Shown here in pieces: positions 54,219-63,420 of a stretch of DNA of 64,000 nt; positions within the stretch are counted from its first letter, which is position 1, and every line of letters begins with the position of its first letter. The position numbers were made by a program, and so were the translations under genes. The notes under the pieces are model-generated. The model made no database searches. It saw only the letters and a list, made by a program, of their open reading frames with translations, and was not told the origin of the DNA. The stretch comes from Nocardioides bizhenqiangii (GTDB lineage Bacteria; Actinomycetota; Actinomycetes; Propionibacteriales; Nocardioidaceae), in the NCBI RefSeq assembly GCF_034661235.1, contig NZ_CP141059.1, positions 3,905,501-3,969,500 of the forward strand. The letters run 5' to 3'.

Positions 54219-56816
54219 TCAGCCCACCCGCAGCTCCAAGCCGTCCTCGGCCCGGTCGACCACGACCTTGCCGCCGTCGGTGACGGTGCCGGCGAGGATG
54301 GCCTTGGCCAGCCGGTCGCCGATCGCGGTCTGGATCAGGCGGCGGAGCGGGCGGGCGCCGTACGCCGGGTCGTAGCCGGTGCCGGTCAGCCATTCCTTTG
54401 CCGCGTCGGTGACGTCGATGGTGATCCGGCGTACCGCCAGCCGCTGCTCGAGCAGGCCGAGCTGGATGTCGACGATCCGCGCCAGGTCGTCCTTCGACAG
54501 CGCGTCGAAGGTGACGATCTCGTCGAGCCGGTTGAGGAACTCGGGCTTGAAGCCCTGCCGCACCAGCGCCAGCACCGACTCCCGGGCCTTGTCGGGCTCG
54601 AGGGTCGGGTCGACCAGGTAGTGCGAGCCGATGTTGGACGTGAGGATCAGGATCGTGTTGCGGAAGTCGACGGTGCGGCCCTGGCCGTCCGTCAGCCGGC
54701 CGTCGTCGAGCACCTGCAGCAAGATGTTGAACACCTCGGGGTGGGCCTTCTCCACCTCGTCGAGGAGCACGACGGAGTAGGGCCGCCGCCGCACCGCCTC
54801 GGTGAGCTGCCCGCCCTCCTCGTAACCCACGTAGCCGGGAGGCGCACCGACCAGGCGCGCGACGGCGTGCTTCTCGGAGTACTCGCTCATGTCGATCCGG
54901 ACGATCGCCCGCTCGTCGTCGAAGAGGAAGTCCGCGAGCGACTTGGCGAGCTCGGTCTTGCCGACGCCGGTCGGGCCGAGGAACAGGAACGAGCCGGTCG
55001 GCCGGTTCGGGTCTGCGATCCCGGCGCGCGAGCGTCGTACGGCGTCGCTCACAGCACGCACCGCGTCGGCCTGGCCGATCAGGCGGTGGGCGATGACCGA
55101 CTCCATCTCGAGCAGCTTGGCGGTCTCGCCCTGCAGCATGCGGCCAGTGGGGATGCCCGTCCAGGCCTCGACGACCTCGGCGACCTGCTCGGCGCCCACC
55201 TCCTCGCCGACCAGCTTGTCCTCGGGCTCCTCGACCGCGTCGGCCGCGGCGGCGGCCGCCTCGATCTGCCGCTCCAGCTCGGGGATCCGGCCGTAGAGGA
55301 TCTCGCTCGCCTTCTCGTACTGCTGCTCGCGTTGCAGCTTGTCGGCCTCGACGCGCAGCTGGTCGAGCTGGCGACGCAGCTCGGCCTCGCCCTCGAGCGA
55401 GGTCTTCTCCCGCTCCCAGCGCGCCTCGAGCGCGCGCAGCGACTCCTCCCTGTCGGCGAGGTCGGCGCGGAGCGCACCCAGCCGCTCGACCGAGGCGTCG
55501 TCGCTCTCCTTCTGGAGGGCGAACTCCTCCATCTTCATCCGGTCGATCTGTCGGCGGAGCTGGTCGATCTCCTCGGGCGAGGACTCGATCTCCATTCGAA
55601 GCCGGCTGGCGGCCTCGTCGATCAGGTCGATGGCCTTGTCCGGCAGCTGGCGGCCCGTGATGTAGCGATCGGACAGCGTCGCGGCGGCCACCAGCGCGGC
55701 GTCGGTGATCCGCACGCCGTGGTGGGCCTCGTACTTCTCCTGGAGACCGCGCAGGATCTGGATGGTGTCCTCGACCGACGGCTCCCCGACGAAGACCTGC
55801 TGGAACCGGCGCTCGAGGGCCGGGTCCTTCTCGACCCGCTCGCGGTACTCGTCGAGCGTGGTCGCACCGATCATGTGCAGCTCGCCCCTGGCCAGCATCG
55901 GCTTGAGCATGTTGCCGGCGTCCATCGACGAGTCGCCGCCGGCACCCGCGCCGACGACCGTGTGCAGCTCGTCGATGAAGGTGATGACCTGCCCGCCGGC
56001 GTCCTTGATCTCCTCGAGCACGGCCTTGAGCCGCTCCTCGAACTCGCCGCGGTACTTCGCGCCGGCGACCATCGCCGCCAGGTCGAGCGAGAGCACCCGG
56101 CGGCCCTTGAGCGAGTCCGGCACGTCGTTGTCGACGATCCGCTGCGCGAGGCCCTCGACGACGGCGGTCTTGCCGACGCCGGGCTCGCCGATCAGCACCG
56201 GGTTGTTCTTCGTACGACGGGACAGCACCTGCACCACGCGGCGGATCTCCGCGTCCCTGCCGATGACCGGGTCGAGCCGGCCCTCCTCGGCGGCAGCGGT
56301 GAGGTCGACGGAGTACTTCTCGAGCGCCTCGTACGTCGACTCGGCATCCTGCGAGGTCACCCGCCGGTTGCCGCGCACCGCGGTGAGCACGTCGCGCAGC
56401 CCGGCCTCGGTGAGACCGGCGTCGGTCAGCACCTGCCGGGCGCTGCTCTCGACGGTCGCGAGCGCGATCAGCAGGTGCTCGGTGGCGACGTAGTCGTCCT
56501 TCATCGAGGTGGCGAGGTCGAGCGCCTGGGCGAGCACCCGGGTCATCGCGGCCGAGCTGGCCGGCTGCTGCACGGTCGCCCCGCTGGCCGACGGGAGGGC
56601 GTCGCGCTGGGCGACGGCGGCCTGGACCAGCGCGGTGGGGTCCGCTCCCGCCTTGGCGATCATGGAGGCGGCCGTGCCGCCTTCCTGCAGGAGCAGGGCG
56701 ACGAGCAGGTGGATCGGCTCGATGTTGCTGTTGCCGGCGGTGGTCGCGGCGAGCTGGGCAGCCTCGATCGCCTCCCGGCTACGGGTGGTGAACTTGTCGG
56801 CCCCGAACTTGCTCAT
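54219..56816 (-). CDS. clpB: ATP-dependent disaggregase ClpB
   Basis: This AAA+ chaperone (865 residues) pulls apart protein aggregates with DnaK. Domains in order: N-domain (1 to about 145), first ATPase with Walker A GEPGVGKT (about 204-211), the coiled-coil middle domain typical of ClpB (about 400-530), second ATPase with GPTGVGKT (about 605) and [23 protein letters not shown], then the C-terminal domain. AGGAG lies 9 nt before the ATG. An HspR-type inverted repeat lies 53 bp upstream, pointing to heat-shock control. No dnaK or hspR in the window. Confidence 0.97.
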   Translation of the reverse strand: MSKFGADKFTTRSREAIEAAQLAATTAGNSNIEPIHLLVALLLQEGGTAASMIAKAGADPTALVQAAVAQRDALPSASGATVQQPASSAAMTRVLAQALDLATSMKDDYVATEHLLIALATVESSARQVLTDAGLTEAGLRDVLTAVRGNRRVTSQDAESTYEALEKYSVDLTAAAEEGRLDPVIGRDAEIRRVVQVLSRRTKNNPVLIGEPGVGKTAVVEGLAQRIVDNDVPDSLKGRRVLSLDLAAMVAGAKYRGEFEERLKAVLEEIKDAGGQVITFIDELHTVVGAGAGGDSSMDAGNMLKPMLARGELHMIGATTLDEYRERVEKDPALERRFQQVFVGEPSVEDTIQILRGLQEKYEAHHGVRITDAALVAAATLSDRYITGRQLPDKAIDLIDEAASRLRMEIESSPEEIDQLRRQIDRMKMEEFALQKESDDASVERLGALRADLADREESLRALEARWEREKTSLEGEAELRRQLDQLRVEADKLQREQQYEKASEILYGRIPELERQIEAAAAAADAVEEPEDKLVGEEVGAEQVAEVVEAWTGIPTGRMLQGETAKLLEMESVIAHRLIGQADAVRAVSDAVRRSRAGIADPNRPTGSFLFLGPTGVGKTELAKSLADFLFDDERAIVRIDMSEYSEKHAVARLVGAPPGYVGYEEGGQLTEAVRRRPYSVVLLDEVEKAHPEVFNILLQVLDDGRLTDGQGRTVDFRNTILILTSNIGSHYLVDPTLEPDKARESVLALVRQGFKPEFLNRLDEIVTFDALSKDDLARIVDIQLGLLEQRLAVRRITIDVTDAAKEWLTGTGYDPAYGARPLRRLIQTAIGDRLAKAILAGTVTDGGKVVVDRAEDGLELRVG

Positions 56817-56868
56817 GAGTAGCGGCTCCTGTGACGTCGGTGTGTCTGTCCTATTCAACGCGACGAAA

Positions 56869-56889
56869 GTTGAGTGTGTTCCACTCAAC
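56869..56889. promoter_or_regulatory. HAIR element (HspR operator) of clpB
   Basis: GTTGAGT-N7-ACTCAAC matches the HspR-associated inverted repeat CTTGAGT-N7-ACTCAAG with only the outermost pair changed, and spacing is exact. It lies upstream of clpB on its strand, near the expected -35. HspR represses clpB in related actinobacteria. Confidence 0.88.
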
Positions 56890-56934
56890 TCTGGCGAGAT
56901 CGAGAGCCTCGCGCGCCGGCCCACCTCATGAATC

Positions 56935-56980
56935 GGCCCCGACGGCTGTCGTGTCAACCGGCGGGGCCTAACCGACACGA
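56935..56980. other. Interleaved inverted repeats between clpB and GAF-ANTAR genes
   Basis: GGCCCCG (56935-56941) pairs with CGGGGCC (56962-56968), and TCGTGTC (56949-56955) pairs with GACACGA (56974-56980). The two stems are interleaved, so the RNA could form a pseudoknot or switch. The region is downstream of the GAF-ANTAR gene on its strand and may also be its terminator. Confidence 0.4.
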
Positions 56981-57044
56981 GATGCCAAGGCGCCTTCGTT
57001 CGGCTTCGATGTCTCTACCCGCTCCGGGTGTCGGCAGTCGCCGC

Positions 57045-57737
57045 TCAAGGTCCTCCGGCTTCGGAGCCTGAGTCGTTGGTCGTCGAGGTGAACTCGCGGG
57101 CGACCTCCCGCAGCTTGACGTTGCGGTCCTGCGAGAGCCGGGCGAGGAACGCGAACGACCGCTCCTCGCTGAGCTGGTAGCGCTCCATCACCACGCCGAC
57201 CGCCTGCCCGATCTGCTGACGGGTGGCGACCGCCTGGCGCAGGTCGGAGATCTCCTGGGCATAGGCGATGGCGACGGCGGCCTGGTGGGAGAACAGCGCG
57301 CCGAGCGGGCCGAGGTCCTCGAACGCCCCGACGTTGTGGGAGTACAGGTTCAGCGCGCCCTGGAAGCGGGCGGCGTCGAACAGCCCGATCCCGGCCTGCG
57401 CCTTCACCCCGGCGTCCAGCGCCGCCTTCGAGTAGTCCGGCCACCGTGAGTCGGCCGCGAGGCTGGACGAGACGACGTAGGCCTCGTCGGTCGCGGTCTC
57501 GTAGCACGGGCCCTGCTGCAGCTCGTACTGCTTCGCATCGAGCTCGAGCAGCACGTCGTGGGTCGGGGCGAACGTCTCGAGCCGGTTGTCGGCGTGGCGG
57601 ATCGTGATGCTCGCCATCGTGACGTCGGGCAGCACCTCGACAGCGGCGGCGGTGATCCGGCTCAGGGTCTGCTCGAGGTCCCCGGGCGTGAGGGTCTGCG
57701 CCAGCCGGCGCGCGTGTTGGAGCAGCTCGTCGTCCAT
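57045..57737 (-). CDS. GAF-ANTAR domain RNA-binding antiterminator
   Basis: The 230-residue protein has a GAF sensor domain (about residues 15-155; ITIRHADNRLETFAPTHDVLLELDAKQYELQQGPCYET) followed by an ANTAR domain (about 165-215; LRQAVATRQQIGQAVGVVMERYQLSEERSFAFLARLSQDRNVKLREVAREF). ANTAR proteins bind paired RNA hairpins and prevent transcription termination. The GAF ligand or stimulus is unknown. AGGAGG lies upstream of the ATG. It may act on distant transcripts. Confidence 0.88.
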   Translation of the reverse strand: MDDELLQHARRLAQTLTPGDLEQTLSRITAAAVEVLPDVTMASITIRHADNRLETFAPTHDVLLELDAKQYELQQGPCYETATDEAYVVSSSLAADSRWPDYSKAALDAGVKAQAGIGLFDAARFQGALNLYSHNVGAFEDLGPLGALFSHQAAVAIAYAQEISDLRQAVATRQQIGQAVGVVMERYQLSEERSFAFLARLSQDRNVKLREVAREFTSTTNDSGSEAGGP

Positions 57738-57902
57738 CGGCCACCTCCTGCGTGGTCTGGGCGGTGCCGCCGGACGGCGTGCCCACGGCCATCATGGTCG
57801 TTACCCCGTCGCCGGTCCATGACACCGGGACCCGACCACCACACCGTCGGTACCGTCGGGGGTGGCCGGATCCCACGGCCGGACGGCGACCGGAGGTGCA
57901 AC

Positions 57903-58784
57903 GTGCGACAGCTCCCGCGGCCGCTCGGCGCCGAGCTCACCGTCATCCGGGAGCGGCTCGGCCAGGCGATCTTCCACCGCGTGGCCGGTCCTGACGGTGC
58001 CCACCACCGAGACCGGATCCACGCCACCCCGGGCCCGCGATGGTTCGAGCCGGGCAGCCCGATCACGCGCGTCCACGGCGACGCGTCGATGTTCGTCGGT
58101 GGCATCCGCGCACTGCTGATGCAGACCCTGCACCCGGTGGCGATGCAGGCCGTGTCGGAGCACTCCGGCTTCCGCGGCGACATGTGGGGTCGGCTCGCGA
58201 GGACCAGCAGGTTCCTCGCGGTGACCACGTTCGGCACGGCCGACGACGCCCAGCAGGCCGTCGACGTCGTCCGCGCGATCCACGAGCGGGTCACCGGCAC
58301 GACGCCGGACGGGACGCCGTACTCGGCGGCCGACCCGCACCTGCTGCTCTGGGTGCACGTCGCCGAGATCGACAGCTTCCTGCTCACGCACCAGGTCTAT
58401 GGCGACCGCCCGCTCGACCAGGCCGGGCGCGACGAGTACGTCGCCCAGACCGCCGAGGTCGCGCGCCGGCTCGGGGTGCTGGACCCGCCGACGACCGAGG
58501 CGGAGCTGCGCGACGTGCTGTCTTCGTTCCGTCCCGAGCTGCGCGGGACGCCGCAGGCCCGCGAGGCGATCCGCTACCTGCTCCTCAAGCCGCCGCTCCC
58601 GGTCGCTGCGCGGGCGCCGTACGGCGTGCTCACCTCGGCCGCCATCGGCCTGATGCCGGTGTGGACACGCCGGCACCTCCGCCTCCCGTGGTTCCCGATC
58701 GCCGAGCGCACCGTCGTCCGTGGCATAGGTACCGCCGCTGTCGGCACCATCCGATGGGCGATGACCCCTCCGGGCGCTGCTTAG
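57903..58784 (+). CDS. MpaB-family oxygenase (DUF2236)
   Basis: The 293-residue protein matches DUF2236/oxygenase MpaB family, which is related to latex-clearing heme proteins: FMGGIRALLMQTLHPVAMQAVSEHS (here MFVGGIRALL), RLARTSRFLAVTTFGTADDA and LLWVHVAEIDSFLLTHQVYGDR. Histidines in HPVAMQ and HVAE are candidate heme ligands. GGAGG lies 6 nt before the GTG at 57903. The substrate is unknown. Upstream lies the divergent GAF-ANTAR gene with a 165-bp gap. Confidence 0.85.
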   Translation: MRQLPRPLGAELTVIRERLGQAIFHRVAGPDGAHHRDRIHATPGPRWFEPGSPITRVHGDASMFVGGIRALLMQTLHPVAMQAVSEHSGFRGDMWGRLARTSRFLAVTTFGTADDAQQAVDVVRAIHERVTGTTPDGTPYSAADPHLLLWVHVAEIDSFLLTHQVYGDRPLDQAGRDEYVAQTAEVARRLGVLDPPTTEAELRDVLSSFRPELRGTPQAREAIRYLLLKPPLPVAARAPYGVLTSAAIGLMPVWTRRHLRLPWFPIAERTVVRGIGTAAVGTIRWAMTPPGAA

Positions 58785-58812
58785 CCGCTCGAGCCTGCTG
58801 GAAGCTCCGGGG

Positions 58813-58838
58813 ATCGACACTCGACGACGTTCGTCGTC
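58813..58838. other. Single ATCGACACT core followed by a palindrome
   Basis: ATCGACACT at 58813-58821 is the core shared by the 22-bp arrays, here only once. It is followed by GACGACG-TT-CGTCGTC (58823-58838), a near-perfect palindrome that may act as terminator after the oxygenase gene. Confidence 0.4.
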
Positions 58839-58889
58839 ATCCCGAACGGGCGCGTTAGCCTGCCGGGAGGCCGGGGCGGAGGTGGTGCA

Positions 58890-60554
58890 GTGCTGCAGGT
58901 CCAGGGGTGGCAAGACCGGGCACGCCGGCTCCAGGGACGGGTCCGGCTTCGCCCTGCCGGTGTCGCACTCGCTGCCGTGCTCGTCTGTTTCTCCCTGACC
59001 CCCTCACTGCTCCCGCGACCGCCACTCTTCCAAGGAATCGTCAGCGGCGTCGCGGCGGCAACCGGCTACGGGCTCGGTGTGTTCGTCGCGTGGTGCTGGC
59101 GAGGGCTCAGCGGACGGCCGCGGCGGCCATGGCCGGCCTGGGCCCGCTGGCTGCTCGTGGCGGGCGGCGCCGCGGCCGGCCTGGTGAGCCTCCTGCTCGG
59201 CATGCGCTGGCAGCAGGAAGCGCACCGGCTCGCCGGCACGGAGCCGACGCCGGTGGCCTTCGTGCTGTTGACCCCGCCCATCGCGGTGCTGGTTGCCGCA
59301 CTGCTGCTTGCCCTCGCCCGGGGCATTCGCGCGGCGACCCGCCGAGTCGTCGGTCTGCTCGAACGTCGACTCGAACCGCAGGCGGCCACGGTTCTCGGCG
59401 TCCTGTTGATGGTGCTCGTGGCGTGGAGTCTCGTCAGCGGAGTGGCGGGCGACGTCGCGCTCCGCTCACTCGACGCGTCGTTCGCGGTGGCTGACCGCAC
59501 CACTCCTTCCGGCGTCGAACGACCGACGACGCCGCTGCGCTCCGGGAGCGAGGAATCGCTCGTCGAGTGGGACGACCTCGGCCGCGAGGGAAGGACCTTC
59601 GTCGGGCGCGGCCCGTCGGCGGAGGAGATCGAGGAGCTCACCGACCGGCCGGCGATGGAGCCGATCCGCACCTACGCCGGGCTGAGCAGCGAGGACGACG
59701 TCGACGACCGGGCCGCGCTTGCTGTCGCGGATCTCGACCGCGCCGGTGGTTTCGAACGCGAGCACCTTCTCGTGGTCACCACGACCGGCACCGGGTGGGT
59801 CGAGCCCAGCGCCGCCAGCGGCTTCGAGTACGTCACCGGAGGCGACTCCGCCATCGTCGCCATGCAGTACTCCCACCTCGCGTCGTGGCTCTCCTTCCTC
59901 GTGGACGCGGCCCGGGCGCGCGATGCCGGCCGTGCGCTGTTCGATGCCGTCTACGGACACTGGTCCAAGCTGCCGCTCGACGAGCGTCCCGAGCTGTACG
60001 TGTTCGGGGAAAGCCTCGGTTCCTTCGGTGCGGAGGAGGCGTTCAGCGGCGAGTTCGACCTGGCCAACCGCACGTCCGGCGCTCTTTTCGTCGGGCCGCC
60101 GAGCTTCAACCCCTTGTACCGTGCCTTCGTCGACGACCGATCGAGCGGCTCCCCGGAGATCGAGCCTGTGTACCGCGGCGGTCGGATCGTGAGGTTCACC
60201 ACCGACGCCAACCGATCACCGCTGGACGACCGCGAGTGGTCGGGGGGCAGGGTGCTCTACCTCCAACACGCGTCCGATCCGGTGACCTGGTGGAGCCCCG
60301 ACCTTCTCCTCACCCGTCCTGACTGGCTCGAGGAAGAACGGGGGGACGACGTGCCGGACAGCATGCACTGGTTCCCCATCGTCAGCTTCCTCCAGGTGTC
60401 CGGGGACCTCGCGTCGGCCTTCTCGACCCAACCTGCGCACGGCCACAACTTCTCCGGTGAGCACGCCGCTGCCTGGGTCACGATCGTGCAGCCGGAGCAG
60501 TGGTCGGACGAGCTGACCGAGCGGCTCCGTGTGGAGCTCCGTCGGTTCCCGTGA
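58890..60554 (+). CDS. Membrane-embedded alpha/beta hydrolase (Abhydrolase_9 type)
   Basis: The 554-residue protein has an N-terminal membrane domain with four to five helices (SLTPSLLPRPPLFQGIVSGVAAATGYGLG is characteristic) and a C-terminal hydrolase domain with the nucleophile elbow FGESLGSFG, LLVVTTTGTGWVEPSA before it and HGHNFSGE near the end as likely catalytic histidine. This matches the two-part alpha/beta-hydrolase family known from actinobacteria (N-terminal domain plus hydrolase). Substrate unknown; a lipid is plausible given the membrane part. GGAGG lies 7 nt before the GTG. Confidence 0.85.
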   Translation: MLQVQGWQDRARRLQGRVRLRPAGVALAAVLVCFSLTPSLLPRPPLFQGIVSGVAAATGYGLGVFVAWCWRGLSGRPRRPWPAWARWLLVAGGAAAGLVSLLLGMRWQQEAHRLAGTEPTPVAFVLLTPPIAVLVAALLLALARGIRAATRRVVGLLERRLEPQAATVLGVLLMVLVAWSLVSGVAGDVALRSLDASFAVADRTTPSGVERPTTPLRSGSEESLVEWDDLGREGRTFVGRGPSAEEIEELTDRPAMEPIRTYAGLSSEDDVDDRAALAVADLDRAGGFEREHLLVVTTTGTGWVEPSAASGFEYVTGGDSAIVAMQYSHLASWLSFLVDAARARDAGRALFDAVYGHWSKLPLDERPELYVFGESLGSFGAEEAFSGEFDLANRTSGALFVGPPSFNPLYRAFVDDRSSGSPEIEPVYRGGRIVRFTTDANRSPLDDREWSGGRVLYLQHASDPVTWWSPDLLLTRPDWLEEERGDDVPDSMHWFPIVSFLQVSGDLASAFSTQPAHGHNFSGEHAAAWVTIVQPEQWSDELTERLRVELRRFP

Positions 60555-60572
60555 CGCGACGACGGCGATTGA

Positions 60573-60589
60573 TCACCCGGTTCGGGTGA
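60573..60589. promoter_or_regulatory. Perfect palindrome upstream of arcD-arcA
   Basis: TCACCCG-GTT-CGGGTGA has perfect 7-bp arms. It lies 93 bp before the arcD start, just upstream of a TAGCCT hexamer at about 60612, so it could be an operator for the arginine deiminase operon or a terminator of the hydrolase gene 19 bp before it. Confidence 0.5.
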
Positions 60590-60681
60590 ATCGAGGCGAC
60601 CTTCCGCGACCTAGCCTCGGCGGATCACCGCGGCCAGGCGACTCGGCACCTGCAGGGTGCCCGCGGAACGGAGCACTCCAG

Positions 60682-62121
60682 ATGACGACGGACACCACCA
60701 CCGCACCCGCGTCACAGAAGCTCACCCTTCCGACGATGACCGCGATGGTCATCGGTGGAATGGTTGGCGCCGGGGTGTTCTCGCTGCCGCGACGGTTCGC
60801 CACAGAGACGGGCGTGGCCGGAGCCCTGATCGCGTGGTCGATCGCGGGCGCTGGCATGTTGATGCTGGCGTTCGTCTTCCAGATGCTCGCCCTGCGCAAG
60901 CCGGAGCTGGAGGCAGGCGTCTATGCCTACGCCAAGGCCGGGTGGGGCGAGTACCTCGGCTTCTTCTCGGCGTTCGGCTACTGGGCCAGCGCCTGCGTCG
61001 GGAACGTCACGTACTGGGTGCTCATCATGTCGACGCTGGGAGCGGTCACGCCCGCGATGGGCGATGGCGACACGCTCGTGGCCATGCTGGCATCGACGGC
61101 CGGCGTCTGGGTGTTCTACCTCCTCATCCGTCGCGGGGTGAAGGGGGCGGCGGCGATCAACCGCGTGGTGACCATCGCCAAGATGCTCCCGATCCTGGTG
61201 TTCATCCTCCTGGCCCTGTTCGCGGTCGACTGGTCGGTGCTCGCCGACAACTGGTCCGGCGGTCCCGGCTACGACTCCCTCTTCGACCAGGTGCGAGACA
61301 CCATGCTGGTCACCGTCTTCGTGTTCCTCGGCGTCGAGGGTGCGAGCGTGTACTCGCGGCACGCAGAGAGGCGGGAGGACGTCGGACGGGCCACCATCCT
61401 GGGTTTCGTCAGCGTCTTCTGCGTCTTCGCCTCGGTCACCATCGTCTCCTACGGCATCCTTCCCGCCGCCGAGATCGCCGAGCTCCGACAGCCGTCGATG
61501 GCCGGCGTCCTGGAGGAAGCCGTCGGACAGTGGGGCCAGGTGCTGGTGAGCATCGGTCTGGTGGTCTCGGTCCTCGGCGCCTATCTCGCGTGGACCCTGA
61601 TGTCCTCCGAGGTCCTCTTCGTCGCCGCCCAGGCCAGGGACATGCCCCGGTTCCTGGCCAAGGTCGACGACAACGACGTGCCCACCGCGTCCCTGCTGAT
61701 GACGACCGCGCTGATTCAGGTGATGCTCGTCGTGACGCTGTTCTCCGACGACGCGTTCAACTTCGCGCTCGACCTCACCAGCGCGCTGACGCTGATCCCG
61801 TTCCTCCTGGCTGCGGGTTACGCCCTCAAGCTGGTGATCACGAGGGAGACCTACGAGGACCAGCCGCACGGGTGGACTCGCGAGCTGGTCATCAGCGCGC
61901 TGGCGACGGCGTACACGATGTTCCTGCTGTTCGCGGCGGGGCCACGCTTTCTGCTGGTCTCGTTCGTGATCTACGCCCCCGCCACCATCCTGTTCGTCAT
62001 GGCGCGCCGCGAGCAGGGCCGCACGCTGTTCTCCCCGCGGGAGCTGGTCGTGCTCGGCGTCTCGATCACCGGCGCCGTGATCGGCGTGGTGGCGCTCGCC
62101 GCCGGCTGGATCACCATCTGA
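60682..62121 (+). CDS. arcD: APC-family amino acid permease, arginine/ornithine antiporter type
   Basis: The 479-residue protein has about 12 transmembrane helices and the APC opening LTLPTMTAMVIGGMVGAGVFSLPRRFA, with GxG motif in helix 1. It resembles the basic amino acid/ornithine antiporter group (FVFLGVEGASVYSRHAERREDVGRATILGF). The link with arcA, 36 bp downstream, supports arginine-in, ornithine-out exchange. GGAG lies 8 nt before the ATG. No arcB or arcC is in the window, so ATP formation from citrulline would need genes elsewhere. Confidence 0.88.
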   Translation: MTTDTTTAPASQKLTLPTMTAMVIGGMVGAGVFSLPRRFATETGVAGALIAWSIAGAGMLMLAFVFQMLALRKPELEAGVYAYAKAGWGEYLGFFSAFGYWASACVGNVTYWVLIMSTLGAVTPAMGDGDTLVAMLASTAGVWVFYLLIRRGVKGAAAINRVVTIAKMLPILVFILLALFAVDWSVLADNWSGGPGYDSLFDQVRDTMLVTVFVFLGVEGASVYSRHAERREDVGRATILGFVSVFCVFASVTIVSYGILPAAEIAELRQPSMAGVLEEAVGQWGQVLVSIGLVVSVLGAYLAWTLMSSEVLFVAAQARDMPRFLAKVDDNDVPTASLLMTTALIQVMLVVTLFSDDAFNFALDLTSALTLIPFLLAAGYALKLVITRETYEDQPHGWTRELVISALATAYTMFLLFAAGPRFLLVSFVIYAPATILFVMARREQGRTLFSPRELVVLGVSITGAVIGVVALAAGWITI

Positions 62122-62157
62122 AGGAGTCCCGCGCACTGCCGACCCGAAAGGAAGATC

Positions 62158-63420
62158 ATGAGCGAGAACCCGCTACCCGGCGCGCGTTACGGAGTGCATT
62201 CCGAGGTGGGCAGGCTGCGCAAGGTTCTGGTGTGCGCACCCGGGCTGGCCCACCGGCGGCTCACCCCGACCAACAGCGACGACCTGCTCTTCGACGACGT
62301 GATGTGGGTGGAGACCGCACAGCGGGACCATGCCGCGTTCGTCGCGCAGCTCACAGCACGCGGCGTCGACGTCGTGGAGCTGCACGACGTGCTCGCCCGC
62401 ACGTTGGAGGTGCCGGGCGCCCGCGACTGGGTGCTCGACCGGAAGATCACTCCCAACCAGGTCGGACTCGGCCTGGTCGACGGCACCCGGGCGTTCCTGG
62501 AGGGCCTGTCGGCACGGCAGCTGGCCGAGTACCTGATCGGTGGGCTCGCGACGTCCGACCTGCCGGACGAGGTCCGCTCCGGCTACGTCGCGCTCGCCAG
62601 GGAGTCCTCCGGCGCGCGGGAGTACCTGATGCCGCCGCTTCCCAACACCCTCTACACCCGAGACACCACGTGCTGGTTGTACGGCGGGCTGACGCTCAAC
62701 CCCTTGTACTGGCCGGCCCGGCACGACGAGACGATGCTGATGAAGGCGGTCTACCTCTTCCACCCCGACTTCGTCGGCTCGACGGTGTGGTGGGGCGATC
62801 CGGAGGAGGAGTGGGAGCAGGCGACGTTCGAGGGTGGCGACATCATGCCGGTGGGGAACGGGGTCGTCCTGATGGGCATGAGCGAGCGCACCTCCCGCCA
62901 GGCCATCACCCAGGTGGCCGCCGCGCTGTTCGCGAACGGTGCAGCCGAGCACGTCGTGGTCGCGGGGATGCCGAAGCTGCGGGCGGCGATGCACCTCGAC
63001 ACCGTCTTCACGTTCGCTGACGTCGACATCGTCACGCTGTACCCGCGGATCATGGAGGCGGTGCACACGTTCTCACTGCGTCCGTCCGACGCCGCGCCCG
63101 GTCTCACGGTCACGGACGAAGGATCGCGTGCCTTCACCGACGTCGTCGCTGAAGCTCTCGGCCTGCCCTCCCTGCGGGTGATCGAGACGGGCGGCGACGT
63201 CTATGCCTCCGAGCGACAGCAGTGGGACAGCGGCAACAACGCGGTGGCGGTCGAACCCGGTGTCGTGTTCACGTACGACCGCAACACGCAGACGAACGAC
63301 CTGCTGGAGAAGGCTGGTGTGGAGGTGCTGCCGATCGTCGGAGCAGAGCTCGGACGCGGCCGGGGCGGCGGCCACTGCATGACCTGCCCCATCGAACGCG
63401 ACGCGGTTGACTTCCGATGA
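62158..63420 (+). CDS. arcA: Arginine deiminase
   Basis: ArcA hydrolyses arginine to citrulline and ammonia. The 420 residues carry the deiminase-fold motifs: [13 protein letters not shown] at the start, [29 protein letters not shown] (substrate Asp) and the catalytic pair His406-Cys407 in [10 protein letters not shown]. Length and order are typical. Ribosome site AAGGAAG precedes the ATG. It is translationally coupled by ATGA overlap to a META-domain lipoprotein gene. Confidence 0.96.
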   Translation: MSENPLPGARYGVHSEVGRLRKVLVCAPGLAHRRLTPTNSDDLLFDDVMWVETAQRDHAAFVAQLTARGVDVVELHDVLARTLEVPGARDWVLDRKITPNQVGLGLVDGTRAFLEGLSARQLAEYLIGGLATSDLPDEVRSGYVALARESSGAREYLMPPLPNTLYTRDTTCWLYGGLTLNPLYWPARHDETMLMKAVYLFHPDFVGSTVWWGDPEEEWEQATFEGGDIMPVGNGVVLMGMSERTSRQAITQVAAALFANGAAEHVVVAGMPKLRAAMHLDTVFTFADVDIVTLYPRIMEAVHTFSLRPSDAAPGLTVTDEGSRAFTDVVAEALGLPSLRVIETGGDVYASERQQWDSGNNAVAVEPGVVFTYDRNTQTNDLLEKAGVEVLPIVGAELGRGRGGGHCMTCPIERDAVDFR

